In this document: positions 46,401 to 56,590 of the stretch, piece after piece
Layout: every line of letters starts with the position of its first letter
Position numbering within the stretch: the first letter of the stretch is position 1
Assembly: GCA_018350325.1 (NCBI GenBank)
Contig: JAEVLN010000007.1
Location: forward strand, 3,949,804-4,013,803
Length of the DNA: 64,000 nt
Reading direction: 5' to 3'
From: Globodera rostochiensis
Taxonomy: Eukaryota; Nematoda; Chromadorea; Rhabditida; Heteroderidae
The notes under the pieces: generated by a model
Told to the model about the DNA's origin: nothing
The model's database searches: none
The model's input: the letters and a program-made list of their open reading frames with translations, nothing else
Program-made: the position numbers and the translations under genes

Positions 46401-48932
46401 ACTCTGTGATCAGAAATCTTTTTCTTCCATTCTTGATGAAACCAGATTCGAAGTGTCATAACAACAATGCGATTCTCTAATCAATTTCAAACGCGCATCT
46501 GATCACTCCTTCCTTGATCATATAATAAATACTCCACATAAAGTATAATGGGAAACTTTCAGCTTCAATCGAGCTCCCGTAACAGCCCAATCTCAATCAA
46601 ACCCAAATGCCCGAAATGATCATTGACATTCTCGAATCCGGTCATTCATTCAGTGATCGAATGATCAATCCCCATGATTTTGTGTCCTATCGTGATCTCA
46701 AAATTCCAGATTCCTCCGCTCTTTGCTGATCAGTGAGTGATCGAGCACACACAGGAGGTCGTATAGTACCCACCCCGTCTGATGCCAGATGGTCGTCTGG
46801 CACCACCGCCAAAGATGGCACCGCCGCCACCGCGCAGCAGCATTACGGGCACCGCAGGCGGACGCGCCAATTGGCACCGGTCAATGGCCGCCTGTGCAGC
46901 CGACTGTTGCGCCTTTTTGATGGACGCGCCGGTGCCCTCAAACTCCTGGCCCGGGCACAGCACCAATTTGACGGTGAAGTTCTTGCAGTGCGCCGGTCCG
47001 CTTTCGTCCAGCAGCACGTACTCATGTTTGAGCTGTAAAAAAGACAGAATGCCATAGATGAAGAATTGAAAAATTCTATAGAAACCATTTTGGGGTTAAT
47101 TTTCAAAATTAAAAAAACAGTTTTTTGATCATTCGAAATTTTGGGTTCTTACAAATTCGATGAGGATCTTAACATGGCAGGGATGTAACCAAAAAATGGG
47201 GGGCAATTCCGCGCCGTTCTCGAAATGAATAATTTATTTCCTTCAACAACAAAAAAAGAAGAAAATTTTCCGTTCTCCCCCCGGCAAACAAAAATTGTAA
47301 AATCTGAAAATTTTTGGACAAATCTGAAAATTTTTGGACCAATTTCGGGTGATCCCCCTCTCCCCAAAAAATGTTTTTTCTGCTTACGTCCCTGAAAGCT
47401 ATGCACAACCAGCATGTTTTTCTATCAAAACAATGTTCGATTTACCAATCAAAAAAAAAACTTTTTTTTTGAATTCCTTCCTGATCAGTGTTATTGAAAT
47501 TTGTGAAACAAACTGACATGGTTTGCTCGAGCCAATTCCGCGAGTCGGCACATCGGCGTCTGTGTGTGTAAAATTTGTTCAGGAACAACGATCAACATTT
47601 TGTGATTCCCGAAGTTGGAAACCAACTTTTTTACAAGAAAACAACAAAATTGCATAGACCACCTTCTCCGAGCAGTCCTTCCTCTGCGCGTAGTTGTACC
47701 GAATTGTCGTCGTCGTCGCGCTGCTGTTGCCACTGCTACACATCGATGGTGGCTCGGCAACACCACCACCGCAATGTCCATGTACTGCTCGGCGACGATG
47801 GCTGCTGTTCGACTTGACGCGCTGTGCGCTACCACTCCGTCTCTGCGCTTGGTTGCTGCTGCTGCTGCTGCTGCAGTTCGACGACTTGGGTCCTGCCCGT
47901 TTTGGAGACATTCCACGGGTCGGACTTCGAGCAGCACTTTTCTGGCCGAAAATTGCTGCTGCAGTTGATGCTGAGCATGGTGGGGGCGGTGGTGATGAAA
48001 TTGTGTTGCTAAAAAATTCTTAGAATGAACAATTTCTCAAGAAACAAAAATGTTGATTTTCCACAAATTCCCTCCTCCCCCCGCCCTCGCCAAATTATTC
48101 GAAAAATCGACGTCGGCCTTTTTCTGGGAAACCCAAAAAGGGCAGGGCTTGGAAAATTTTGAGTTTTTGAAGAATTTTTCAAACTCGGGTTCAAGGTTCG
48201 AAATGAGTCGAAATGGAGGTCAGATTCGGATTCTACGCCCCGGAATACCCCTAGTTTTATCGACTTTGAAAAAAAATTGTATTTTTTCAAAAACGGGGGC
48301 AACAAACTTAAATTACCCCAAACATCCAAACCTCAAAATTTTTTCTGCTTACGTGTCTGGTCCCGGCACAGCACACACCACTAATTGTAACAAAAAAAAA
48401 TCACCTGAACAGCTTGACCACGTTGGATGATGGCGGTGGTTGTGCAAAAAATGTTGCTGCTGATGGCGATGGTAATGTTGATGAGATTTTGAGCAGATCA
48501 AAGCCATTGCTATTGCCCTTAAGCAGGGACTTAATTTTAGACAAAAAAATAATTATGTAGATTTTTAGCAATTTTTCCGTTTCGGATTTTCAATACGGTG
48601 GGATTTTCTCCGAATAACTCCCAAAAAATCTCCGGTCCGGATCCGCACACTAGTATTAAAAAAAAGGCGTGAACCCGGTAGAACTGGCGCAAAATTCTAA
48701 GAATTTCCACGTTTTAGATTTTCACTATCATTTTAGGCAATTTTATGTTTTTAGAAAAATCCAAAAAATGTCAGGAAAAATTTTGGAAGCATTTAAAACA
48801 ACGTTCGAGGTCTAATTTTTGGTCATTTGCCCTTCAAATTCAACTATAAAAATTGCATGCACAAACCATGGCATTGGCCATCGGCACAGAACAACTTTGT
48901 TGAGTGATTTGATTGTTGTTGTTGTTGAACAT
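40469..48932 (-). CDS. stau-1: Staufen, double-stranded RNA-binding protein
   Basis: Twenty exons: 48867-48932, 48405-48529, 47663-48008, 47518-47559, 46774-47032, 45991-46240, 45779-45940, 45378-45627, 45133-45246, 44701-44839, about 44389-44595, 44172-44332, 43683-43973, 43169-43269, 42770-42914, 42348-42710, 41871-42169, 40930-41764, 40782-40847 and 40469-40591. The total is 4344 nt (1447 residues), all phases closing. dsRBD1: TPMCRLAELARANH + HEYVLLDESGPAHCKNFTV + SIKKAQQSAAQAAI. dsRBD2: SPICLLNSVAAQLG, a proline-rich insert of about 190 residues, then KVIVRLSKDGTEHVG and AKQKAATLALAHL. dsRBD3: VVSQIHECALQLRMNVEFEM with KKAAKQAACQKLL. dsRBD4: NPVSRLIQVMQ to NKKLAKRAAAEAMLAKIG. dsRBD5: EAKQFLEKLACTYHFTVVYS to HNDAALNAVRKCGQQ. 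Staufen binds dsRNA hairpins in mRNAs and directs localisation, translation and decay. An Asn-rich region precedes dsRBD5. Two introns use GC donors (after 45378 and 40930). The start is the first ATG in a 22-codon Asn-rich exon; the 44.6-kb junction is the least certain. Confidence 0.93.
43530..43650. repeat. Word-iterated hairpin (CGAGATTCGATCG word) in Staufen intron
   Basis: Starts GATTAGAACGAGAAAATCG and iterates GACTCTCGATCGAATCTCGA. Overlaps the intron downstream of exon 43683-43973. Confidence 0.45.
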
Positions 48933-49170
48933 CGAGAATGTGTCGTGTTTAGAGAAAGGCAAACAAACAAAATTTTTCCCGATATTTTCAGGTCGAGGCA
49001 ACAATTTTTTGATTTTGATGAGTTTGACCAGTAAAATGATGTGTAAGTGTTGTGTGAGGAACCCGCAACTGTTGAGAAATGAGTGGTCGACGGACGACGA
49101 CGGGACGCGCGGAGGCGCCCTCGACGGTAAAGCACAAATTTGAATTTCTGAAAAAACAACACACAAAACA

Positions 49171-49232
49171 GGCCATCGATGGCTCAGTGGTTAAAGCTGT
49201 CTCAGAACGAACAAAGTCCCGAGGTTTGCAAG
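49171..49232 (+). repeat. tRNA-like segment (SINE head?)
   Basis: GATGGCTCAGTGGTTAAAGC is A-box-like, and GTCCCGAGGTTTGC about 35 bp later is a degraded B box. It is close in layout to 61997-62083. Not a functional tRNA. Confidence 0.3.
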
Positions 49233-49669
49233 AAATTTGTTGTTTTTTTAAGCAAAATTTATGAAAAAAACCCCAAAAATGTTGCTTTTGGGGCGCATTT
49301 TCGCATTTCTATAAAATGCAACAAAAATGGCTGAACTTCAGCGTTTGAGGATTTATTAGCTGCAATCAATCCTTAATCGCCTTAGCCTCACAGAAGAGAG
49401 AGAGCTAATCGGCTCTAATGGAAAATGTTGTGTTGGATTTCCTTTTTTTGAACATTTTTTATGCACTTACCCTTTTTTAAATATTGCACGCACGCACGCA
49501 CGCACGCGCGCGCGTGTCCTCTGATGTGTCTGACTTTAACTGTCTTTTTCTCTACCCACCACATACATTCTTTTAATTTTTGTTTTCTCTAACCACAATG
49601 TTTTTGAGAATACTATTGAGCCGGACGCAAAAAATGGTTGAATTATTTTATCAATCGATCTGTTTTGAC

Positions 49670-49897
49670 TAGGGTAGGACGGGACCGGTACCGGGACCGG
49701 GACGGGATTTCCCGGTTTTTTAAGGTCCCGGTCGGGACGGGACTTTTTAAAATCTGAAAGTCCCGGTCCCGGTTGAAAATCTTGGTCCCGGTCCCGGTTT
49801 TTCTGGTCCCGGGAAGTCCCGGTCCCGGTTTTTCTGGTCCCGGGAAGTCCCGGTCCCGGTTTTTACCAAAAGTCCCGGTCCCGTCCTACCCTAGTTT
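49670..49897. repeat. Word-iterated hairpin (GTCCCGGTCCCGG word)
   Basis: Starts CTAGGGTAGGACGGGACC and ends GGTCCCGTCCTACCCTAG, a perfect inverted terminus of about 18 bp. The interior iterates CCGGGAAGTCCCGGTCCCGG. Confidence 0.85.
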
Positions 49898-49919
49898 TGA
49901 CTAAAGCTATCTAAAAGCA

Positions 49920-50852
49920 GAGTAGGGGTCAACTCCGTCCCGTCCCAACTCCGTCCCGTCCCAACTCCGTCCCGTCCCAACTCCGTCCCGTCCCAACTCC
50001 GTCCCGTCCCAACTCCGTCCCGTCCCAACTCCGTCCCGTCCCAACTCCGTCCCGTCCCAACTCCGTCCCGTCCCAACTCCGTCCCGTCCCAACTCCGTCC
50101 CGTCTCCGTCCCGTCCCAACTCCGTCCCGTCCCAACTCCGTCCCGTCCCAACTCCGTCCCGTCCCAACTCCGTCCCGTCCCAACTCCGTCCCGTCCCAAC
50201 TCCGTCCCAGCCAACTCCGTCCCAGTTACAAAAAAGTAACGCCTCAGAAAAACAAAAATTTTCACAAAGATTTTTTCAAAGTTAAACAAATGAAGTAATG
50301 TAAACAAAATAAATAAATTCAAGTGTTCATTCGGTAATTGCCCGAAATTCCGCTAAGCCTTCAATAATCAAATGGGGATTGATCTGGTTTATTTGTAAGC
50401 CGCTCTAGCTTGGGGTTAGTTAGGCTTAGGCCTAAGCCACCCTAGGTTGGGGTTCGTTAGGCTTAGGCCTAAGCCAATCCGGCTTTGGAGTTACTTAGAA
50501 GTCGTTTTTTCCGTAATTTTCAAAAATTTCAACCCATTCAAAAACCGTTTTAAATTCTCATTTTTAATTTTATTGACGAATTCGTAGTCAGTGCATTAAA
50601 TAACATATTCTATTTAAGAATAAAAACCCTTTTCAAAAATGTTGACCAAAAAGGTCCCCCCCCCCCTTATGCTTTTTCGAAATTTGAAAAATTTGAGTAT
50701 CACTCTTTTGAATCTAAAATTTGTAGCTGGGACGGAGTTGGCCGGGACGGAGTTGGCCGGGACGGAGTTGGCTCGGGACGGAGTTGGCGGGACGGAGTTG
50801 GCGGGACGGAGTTGGCGGGACGGAGTTGGCGGGACGGAGTTGGCCCGTTTCG
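49920..50852. mobile_element. Inverted-repeat element with CAACTCCGTCCC terminal array
   Basis: Flanked by CTAAAAGCA at 49911-49919 and 50853-50861 (9-bp duplication). The left end carries about 20 copies of CAACTCCGTCCCGTC (49932-50224); the right end has eight inverted copies of GGGACGGAGTTGGC (50729-50845). The centre is AT-rich without coding capacity. Confidence 0.85.
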
Positions 50853-51374
50853 CTAAAAGCACTAGAGCGCGGCGGGAACGGAATTCCCGGTCCTGTTCCC
50901 GCACTTTTGCCGAGAGGGATTTTTTGCGGAAGCGGGAATCCCGTGCGCAATTCTAGTCCCGCACTTTTTAAAATTCCCGCTCCCGCAATTTTTATGGACC
51001 CGGACACTTCAGTGCACACTTCAGTGCCGCCGTTTCAGTAAATGCGACACTTCAGTGCCATGAATAAATAAAATAGAGTAGGTCGGAACCGGGATTCCGA
51101 CCGGGACCGGCCGGGAAATTCCCGGTTTTAAGAATCCCGGTCCCGGTTTTTGAAAAATCGAAATCCCGGATACCGTCCCTTTCGGACCGGGACTACAAAC
51201 CGGGAAAAAATACCTCAAAAATTGAAAAATTTGAAAATCGGCTTTTTGAAAATTTTTTTTTCCGCATTTTTTTCAATAAAAATGTTAAAAAATTGAACGA
51301 AAAATCGAACTATTTTTAAACGCAAAAAGCACCCCCCTAAAATCCAATGGGGAAAAATTGCTTAAGAAAAATGG

Positions 51375-52325
51375 GAAAATATGGATCATATGGCCCAGAG
51401 GCAAAACGGAACAAATTATATATCATTCGACTCCTTTCGGTCTGCAATGTAAAAATCCGAAAAAAAAAATTTGGGCAACCATTCCCTGAAGAGTTACAGA
51501 CCCGGGACTGAAGTGTCTTTTGACTGGGGACTCAGTTGTCCACTGATTAAAAAAGGGGAAAAATCACTCATATAGGCTTTCAAAATTAGGTATTAGTTGA
51601 TAGGAAATCAAAATTGAGAATTTAAAGCGGTTTTTGAACCGGTTTAAAAATTGAAATTAAGGAAAAAGCGATTTTTAAGTAAACCAAGGCCCGATAGGGG
51701 GAAAAGTTAGACAGTAGGTGGAAAATAGCAGCCAAAGTACCGCACACTCGACTACGGCGGCCAGTAGGTGGGGCGAGACTCCGGGCTCCGGAAGAAGTCC
51801 GCGCGTGACCCGGCAGGCGATCTCACGCGCGCCCGCTCCGCGGGTCCCCGCGCGCTCGCCCCCCAGTGGCGCTCGTCAGACTTCTTCCCCCGCCCTCCGT
51901 CTCGCCCCACTACTTGCTCCGTCATCGCATGCTCGCTGTTGGCGGGCCGTTACACGGCCTTTCATTTTATTTTATCCGGCTTTTTGTTACTAAAAATCGC
52001 TTTTTCCTTAATTTTCTCGTTTTTCCTTAATTTCAATTTTTTAAACCGGTTCAAAAACCGCTTTAAATTCTCAATTTTGATTTCCTATCAACTAATACCT
52101 AATTTTGAAAGCCTATATGAGTGATTTTTCCCCTTTTTTAATCAGTGGACAACTGAGTCCCCAGTCAAAAGACACTTCAGTCCCGGGTCTGTAACTCTTC
52201 AGGGAATGGTTGCCCAAAATTTTTTTTTTCGGATTTTTACATTGCAGACCGAAAGGAGTCGAATGATATATAATTTGTTCCGTCTTGCCTCTGGGCCATA
52301 TGATCCATATTTACCGAAAAATGCA
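51375..52325. repeat. Large palindrome (arms about 330 bp) with GC-rich nested core
   Basis: Left arm (about 51375-51705) and right arm (about 51985-52320) are near-perfect inverted copies, e.g. CAGACCCGGGACTGAAGTGT and ACACTTCAGTCCCGGGTCTG. The core (about 51713-51960) is very GC-rich in an AT-rich genome. It is itself palindromic (AGTAGGTGGGGCGAGAC against GTCTCGCCCCACTACT, and GAAGAAGTC against GACTTCTTC). No coding signal. Confidence 0.85.
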
Positions 52326-53498
52326 ATAAAACCCAAAAATGTACCCCCTAAGAATCGACTTTTTTTTTGGCTTGCCCCCCCCCCGAAATTTTTTTCTGGG
52401 TACGCCCCTGCCCCTAACTATAAGGATGGGATTTGCGAGCAACAAATGATGTTTGGTTCAGCCATGTGCACGGTTGCCCGTAACCGCGGTTAACCGTCGC
52501 ATCCGTTTCGATTTTTCGAACTCTGGGACAGACGGTTACGGTTATGAAAATTGGTAACCGTACACATGCCTGGTTTGGTTGTAGTGAAGGGGGACACCAA
52601 TTTTCCGCCTATGGTGCCAAAATTAAGGGTTGATTGGGTTAGACGTTTAGAACTTGACGTTTGGGCCCTCCCCCCCAAATTGTTTTAGATTTTTCCGATT
52701 AGACAATTTGTCACAAAATCGACGACAAATTAAAAACCAAAGCAAAATTTTCTCAATTTTCAGTCTGAATGAATGCAATGGCTGCTGCAAATGTTCAGCC
52801 GGATAGAATGGCGGCAACAACTTACTAATTGAACAACTAATTAACTAATTGAATTGAATAGATTATCACCGACCCGGGCCCCCCCCCCCCCCGTTTCCCC
52901 CGGGGGTACGTCACGTGCGACTGAGAAAAATCCAAATGTGTCCAATTTTTGGTGGCTTTAACGCTTCAACGAATCTGGGCATGGGCTACGGTGGCTTTAA
53001 CGTTTCAACGAATCCGGTCTCGGGGTTTTGAGGCGCGTTGGCTTCGAGTCAATACTAAACGACACCTTTTACAGTTGTAAATGAAAAAGTCACAAATAAT
53101 TTTAATATATTATTATATTATCGTCGTAATCTTAAAAATTCTAAAAATCCCCCCCCCCCCGCCCACACAAAATCTAAGGCAGATAGGACTTGGACACTGT
53201 CTCGGGGTAGACCACAAAAAAGAAAAGAAAAACCCAAAATTTGTCACCGAAATTAGCTAAAAGATTGTTTTTTAAACAATTCATATTAAAGACGCAAAAG
53301 AAAATATTTATTTTTAAAGAATTTAAAAACAATGTGCTCTCCTCCTCTGTTTTGTTGTTGCCCTCCCATTTTCCGATGTCCAATTTTGCGATTGTGCCCA
53401 AAGTACGCGCGTCGTTGGGCAGTCCGGTCCGGTCCGTCCATTCCCCCCAACTTTGGATGGTTTTTGTTTGCATTACAATCGATTTTGTTTGTTTATTG

Positions 53499-56072
53499 AT
53501 GGACAAAAACGACGCCGAGGAGTTCGGCCGGCCGGCAACTGTCCATGGACGAAACCCAACTAGTTCACATTTGCCCAACTTTTTTGAACTTTTTGCATTA
53601 TACCTAATTTTTTTTCTAGCGAACAAAATCAAATATTTTTGGTATCATTCGAAAGCAAACACTCAGTAGAAGCTATTAGCAAGCAAAAGCTAACCGATTA
53701 GCCAAATGCCAAAAAAGTTGGGCAAAGTTGAACGAGTTGGGTTTTTCCCACTGTCCATGTGCCAAAAACATTTCCTTTAATGCCGCCCCGGGGTAAATGC
53801 GTTTAAACAAAAATGTTTTAGCACTTCTCGGGACTCTTGAGTCAGTTTCAACGTTGTGTTAAGTTTCCTGCATTTGCCAACAACAACAAAAAAGGGTTTA
53901 TTTCGATGCGGTTCTCGCGCGATCAGTTGGACATGCTGGAGCACAAATATTTGGTACATCAATACCTGGCGTAAGGACCGAATCCAAACCGGGACAATAA
54001 CTGGCTTAAAACTTAACCGATCAGACATTCTAAAACCATTCAAAAGCTTTTGTCAAGATGAAGTCTATTATTAAGCTAAAGCTTAGCGATTGGCCAAGTC
54101 TAAAAAAGTTATGGCCAAAATCACCAAAATCGGGATTTGAAACTTTTTTAAGTTTCTGGCCAAAACTTTTTTGAGACTTGTTCAATCGAAAAGCTTTAGC
54201 TTAATAAAGACTTCATTTAGAAAGTCTGAATCCGTTGAGTTTAAAGTTAGTTATTGTCCCGGTCTGGATTCGGTTCAGTAGCCCAATACCTTAGCATTCC
54301 CGAGCGTGCGGAGCTGGCCTATGAGATTGGCGCGGTCGAGTGGCATGTTAAGGTTGGTCATATGAGTCCTGCCGCCGGATTGAGCGTGGCAGAACAAAAT
54401 CACTTTGTCAACATGCCTAATCAGTAGGGCTACGATTTATATGTACAAAAAATCTCGAAATATGGCCATAAAATATGGATTAGGCAAAATATGGACCAAA
54501 TATGGGGCAAAATATGGATGAAATATGGATAAAAAAATTTTTATATGCCAATTAAAGGCATTTCCAAGAAAATTTTTCAAAAAAACAGAATTTAAAATTT
54601 TCATTTCTTTGGTGGCAGAATTTTTTTGTCGCGAAAAGGTCAATTTTTAGGGGTGCATTTTTTGAAAAGTCGATTCTCAGGAGTGTATTTTTCGTTTTTA
54701 TTGCATTTTTGTTAAGGAATTTTTGAAAAATGGCAAAATATGGATAAAAATATGGAATATGGATAATCGCAAAATATGGATTATAAAATGGGCTCTAGAA
54801 GATTCAACCAAAGATAAAAACACTATTTATGGTATTTAAAAGCCGTTTCAAGTTTGCAGAAAAATATGGATTTCCATATAAATCGGAGCCCTAATAATCA
54901 GCCAAAATGCGAGTAATAATAATTCCAATTTTTAAGAATTTTGCCATTTTTTACAAAGTCAAAAATGACCAATTAGAAAACATTTGGCCATTTGTTAGAT
55001 GTGGTTCCAAAATCGACGGGCAAAAGATAGACGCAGAGCCAAAGAAGCCGCGCAGCTGTTATTCCAACAACATAATGTATGAATTTATGCCAAATTTTAA
55101 AATATTTTTAACTAACACAATTTGATAAGAAAGTGATTTCGTCAAATGGAAAAGAACATTAAATGTGCATTTTAAATCCAAAAGGCTGCAACTGACGTAC
55201 CTGAACAGTCCGTTGCTGCGGCGCCTTCTGCTGCTGCGGCGGCTGTTTGTGCCGCAAAAAGTGCCAATCATTGTGGCAAGGGTTGGCTTATCGGTTTTAG
55301 GGTTCCAACCGGTTACCAGAAAATTATGGGAAATTTCCAAGAAAAATTAACCCCCCAGGCAAGGGTTGGGTTATCGGTTTTAGGGTTCCAACCGGTTACC
55401 AGAAAATTATGGGAAATTTCCAAGAAAAATTAACCCCCCAGGCAAGGGTTGGGTTATCGGTTTTAGGGTTCCCATCCGCCGGTTACCAGAAATTATGGGA
55501 AATTTCCAAGAAAATCCATTAACCCCCCAGGCAAGGGTTGGGTTATCGGTTTTAGGGTTCCAACCGGTTACCAGAAAATTACGGGAAATTTCCAAGAAAA
55601 ATTAACCCCCCAGGCAAGGGTTGAGTTATCGGTTTTAGGGTTCCAACCGGTTACCAGAAAATTATGGGAAATTTCCAAGAAAAATTAACCCCCCAGGCAA
55701 GGGTTGGGTTATCGGTTTTAGGGTTCCAACCAGTTACCAGAAAATTACGGGAAATTTCCAAGAAAATCCATTAACCCCCCAGGCAAGGGTTGAGTTATCG
55801 GTTTGTTCCAACCGGTTACCAGAAAATTATCGGAAATTTCCGATCCGTTAACCCCCCAGGCATGGGTTGGGTTACGGTTTTAGGGTCCCCATCCTCCGGT
55901 TACCAGAAATTATGGCAAATTTCCGAAAAAATCCGTTAACCCCCCAGGCAAGGGCCGTCGTCGTGCAGTGACTGCTCGCACCAAAACCACTCGACGGGCA
56001 GCCGGCGGCAAGCGCAAAAGCCGTCGTGGCATTTTGCGGACGAAAGCGGTGGCCGCCGCTGCCGACAAATGA
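53499..56072 (+). CDS. Homeobox protein (Q50 homeodomain)
   Basis: Six exons: 53499-53792 (interrupted), 53895-53970, 54295-54352, 54999-55076, 55185-55281, 55948-56072. Exons 2-4 give a homeodomain of standard length from position 8: FSRDQLDMLEHKYLVHQYL, AIPERAELAYEIGAVEWHVK, MWFQNRRAKDRRRAKEAAQ. Helix-3 residues W48, F49, Q50, N51, R53 are all present, plus L16 and a tyrosine at position 20. RRAKDRR matches the caudal/PAL-1 recognition helix, but helices 1-2 do not place it firmly in a class, and the N-terminal arm lacks the usual R5. The C-terminus is Ala-rich then Arg/Lys-rich (TARTKTTRRAAGGKRKSRRG). Likely a nuclear DNA-binding regulator. Exon 1 (MDKNDAEEFGRPATVH) contains a 202-bp inserted element; removing it with one duplication restores a total of 516 nt. 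Exon 1 is therefore either broken or not the true start. Confidence 0.75.
53548..53749. mobile_element. Short inverted-repeat element in first homeobox exon
   Basis: Flanked by ACTGTCCATG at 53538-53547 and 53750-53759 (10-bp duplication). Left end GACGAAACCCAACTAGTTCA, right end (reverse complement) GGGAAAAACCCAACTCGTTC; both continue TTTGCCCAACTTTTTTG. 202 bp, no ORF. The terminal sequence is the same word as the 30-kb minisatellite. Confidence 0.8.
53968..54283. mobile_element. Inverted-repeat element forming an intron in the homeodomain
   Basis: Flanked by CAATACCT at 53960-53967 and 54284-54291. The ends are inverted (left ACCGAATCCAAACCGGGACA at 53977, right TGTCCCGGTCTGGATTCGGT), and the arms extend about 100 bp further (AAGCTAAAGCTTAGCG against its complement). 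The intron runs 53971-54294: its donor GTAAGG comes from the element's left end, and its acceptor CCTTAG is made of the duplicated target and following exon base. Confidence 0.8.
54425..54898. repeat. Word-iterated element (AAATATGGA word), second copy
   Basis: Starts AGTAGGGCTACGATTTATAT and ends ATATAAATCGGAGCCCTAAT. Same word and AT-rich middle as 25293-25818, in a homeobox intron. Confidence 0.7.
55276..55947 (+). repeat. Tandem array of about 8 units of 74-89 bp filling the last homeobox intron
   Basis: GGCAAGGGTTGGGTTATCGG recurs at about 55276, 55359, 55441, 55530, 55612, 55696, 55784 and 55858. Units also share CAACCGGTTACCAGAAAATT and TTAACCCCCCAGGCAAGG. The array starts at the donor of exon 55185-55281 and ends at the acceptor of exon 55948-56072. 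Confidence 0.9.
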
Positions 56073-56590
56073 ACTTTTAGAGGGTATTTAATGGAATTTA
56101 ATGTTTAAAACTTTTGAATTTAACTATCAGCTGAGATGCACAGACAATGGATAACAACGACTGAAACTGATCAATGAAAAGAACATTTTTATTTTTAAAT
56201 ACCGTAACTATATTTCAATCATCATTTATTCACAATTTTAAACAACATCAATACACACATAAAAGTAGGGTAGCGGTGGATTTTCCCCCAATTCCCGGTC
56301 CTATCCTACCCTAAAAGTTTGCTTAGATTATGTGCCAGCAAAAATTGCACAATTCATTAAGATTTTTAAAATGAACAATAAAGGCTTTGGCCAAAACCGC
56401 TGCCCGAGAATTAGACAAATAAACACAATGCCAGACAAATGCACTAATAACATCGACAAATATATTTCTTGCAAATACAAAAAATGCAGCATTTATATTT
56501 TTTATCCACTATAAATAAGTATTTGCAAATTATCGCCGGCACACTTTCATCTATTCATTTTTGGAGTCCATTTGGGCTGCCCAGTCTCCA
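56073..56590. other. Short intergenic stretch between convergent genes
   Basis: 3' flanks of the homeobox gene (plus) and the trifunctional enzyme gene (minus). Contains a short TAGGGTAGCGG ... CCTACCCTA inverted repeat near 56270-56312. No gene seen. Confidence 0.5.

Larger units (their letters stand above)
48933..53498. other. Repeat-rich stretch between Staufen and homeobox gene
   Basis: No exon supported. Holds a CACG/CG simple repeat at 49486-49514, the word element 49670-49895, the mobile element 49920-50852, word repeats 50866-51200, the large palindrome at 51.37-52.32 kb, and poly-C runs near 52373, 52878 and 53150. TTAGGCTTAGGCCTAAGCC occurs twice at 50425-50475 and once at 26600-26625. 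Confidence 0.5.

Noticed and set aside
49891..50322. Repetitive ORFs (GRDGVGTGRSWDGTEL repeats)
   Set aside because: Translations of the terminal array of the mobile element 49920-50852.
51718..52124. Plus-strand ORFs across the GC-rich core of the palindrome
   Set aside because: Open only because of GC richness; no splice context, and the arms are repeats.
56332..56514. Short plus-strand ORF with CKYKKCS motif
   Set aside because: Too short, no signal peptide, located in the 3' flank between convergent genes.
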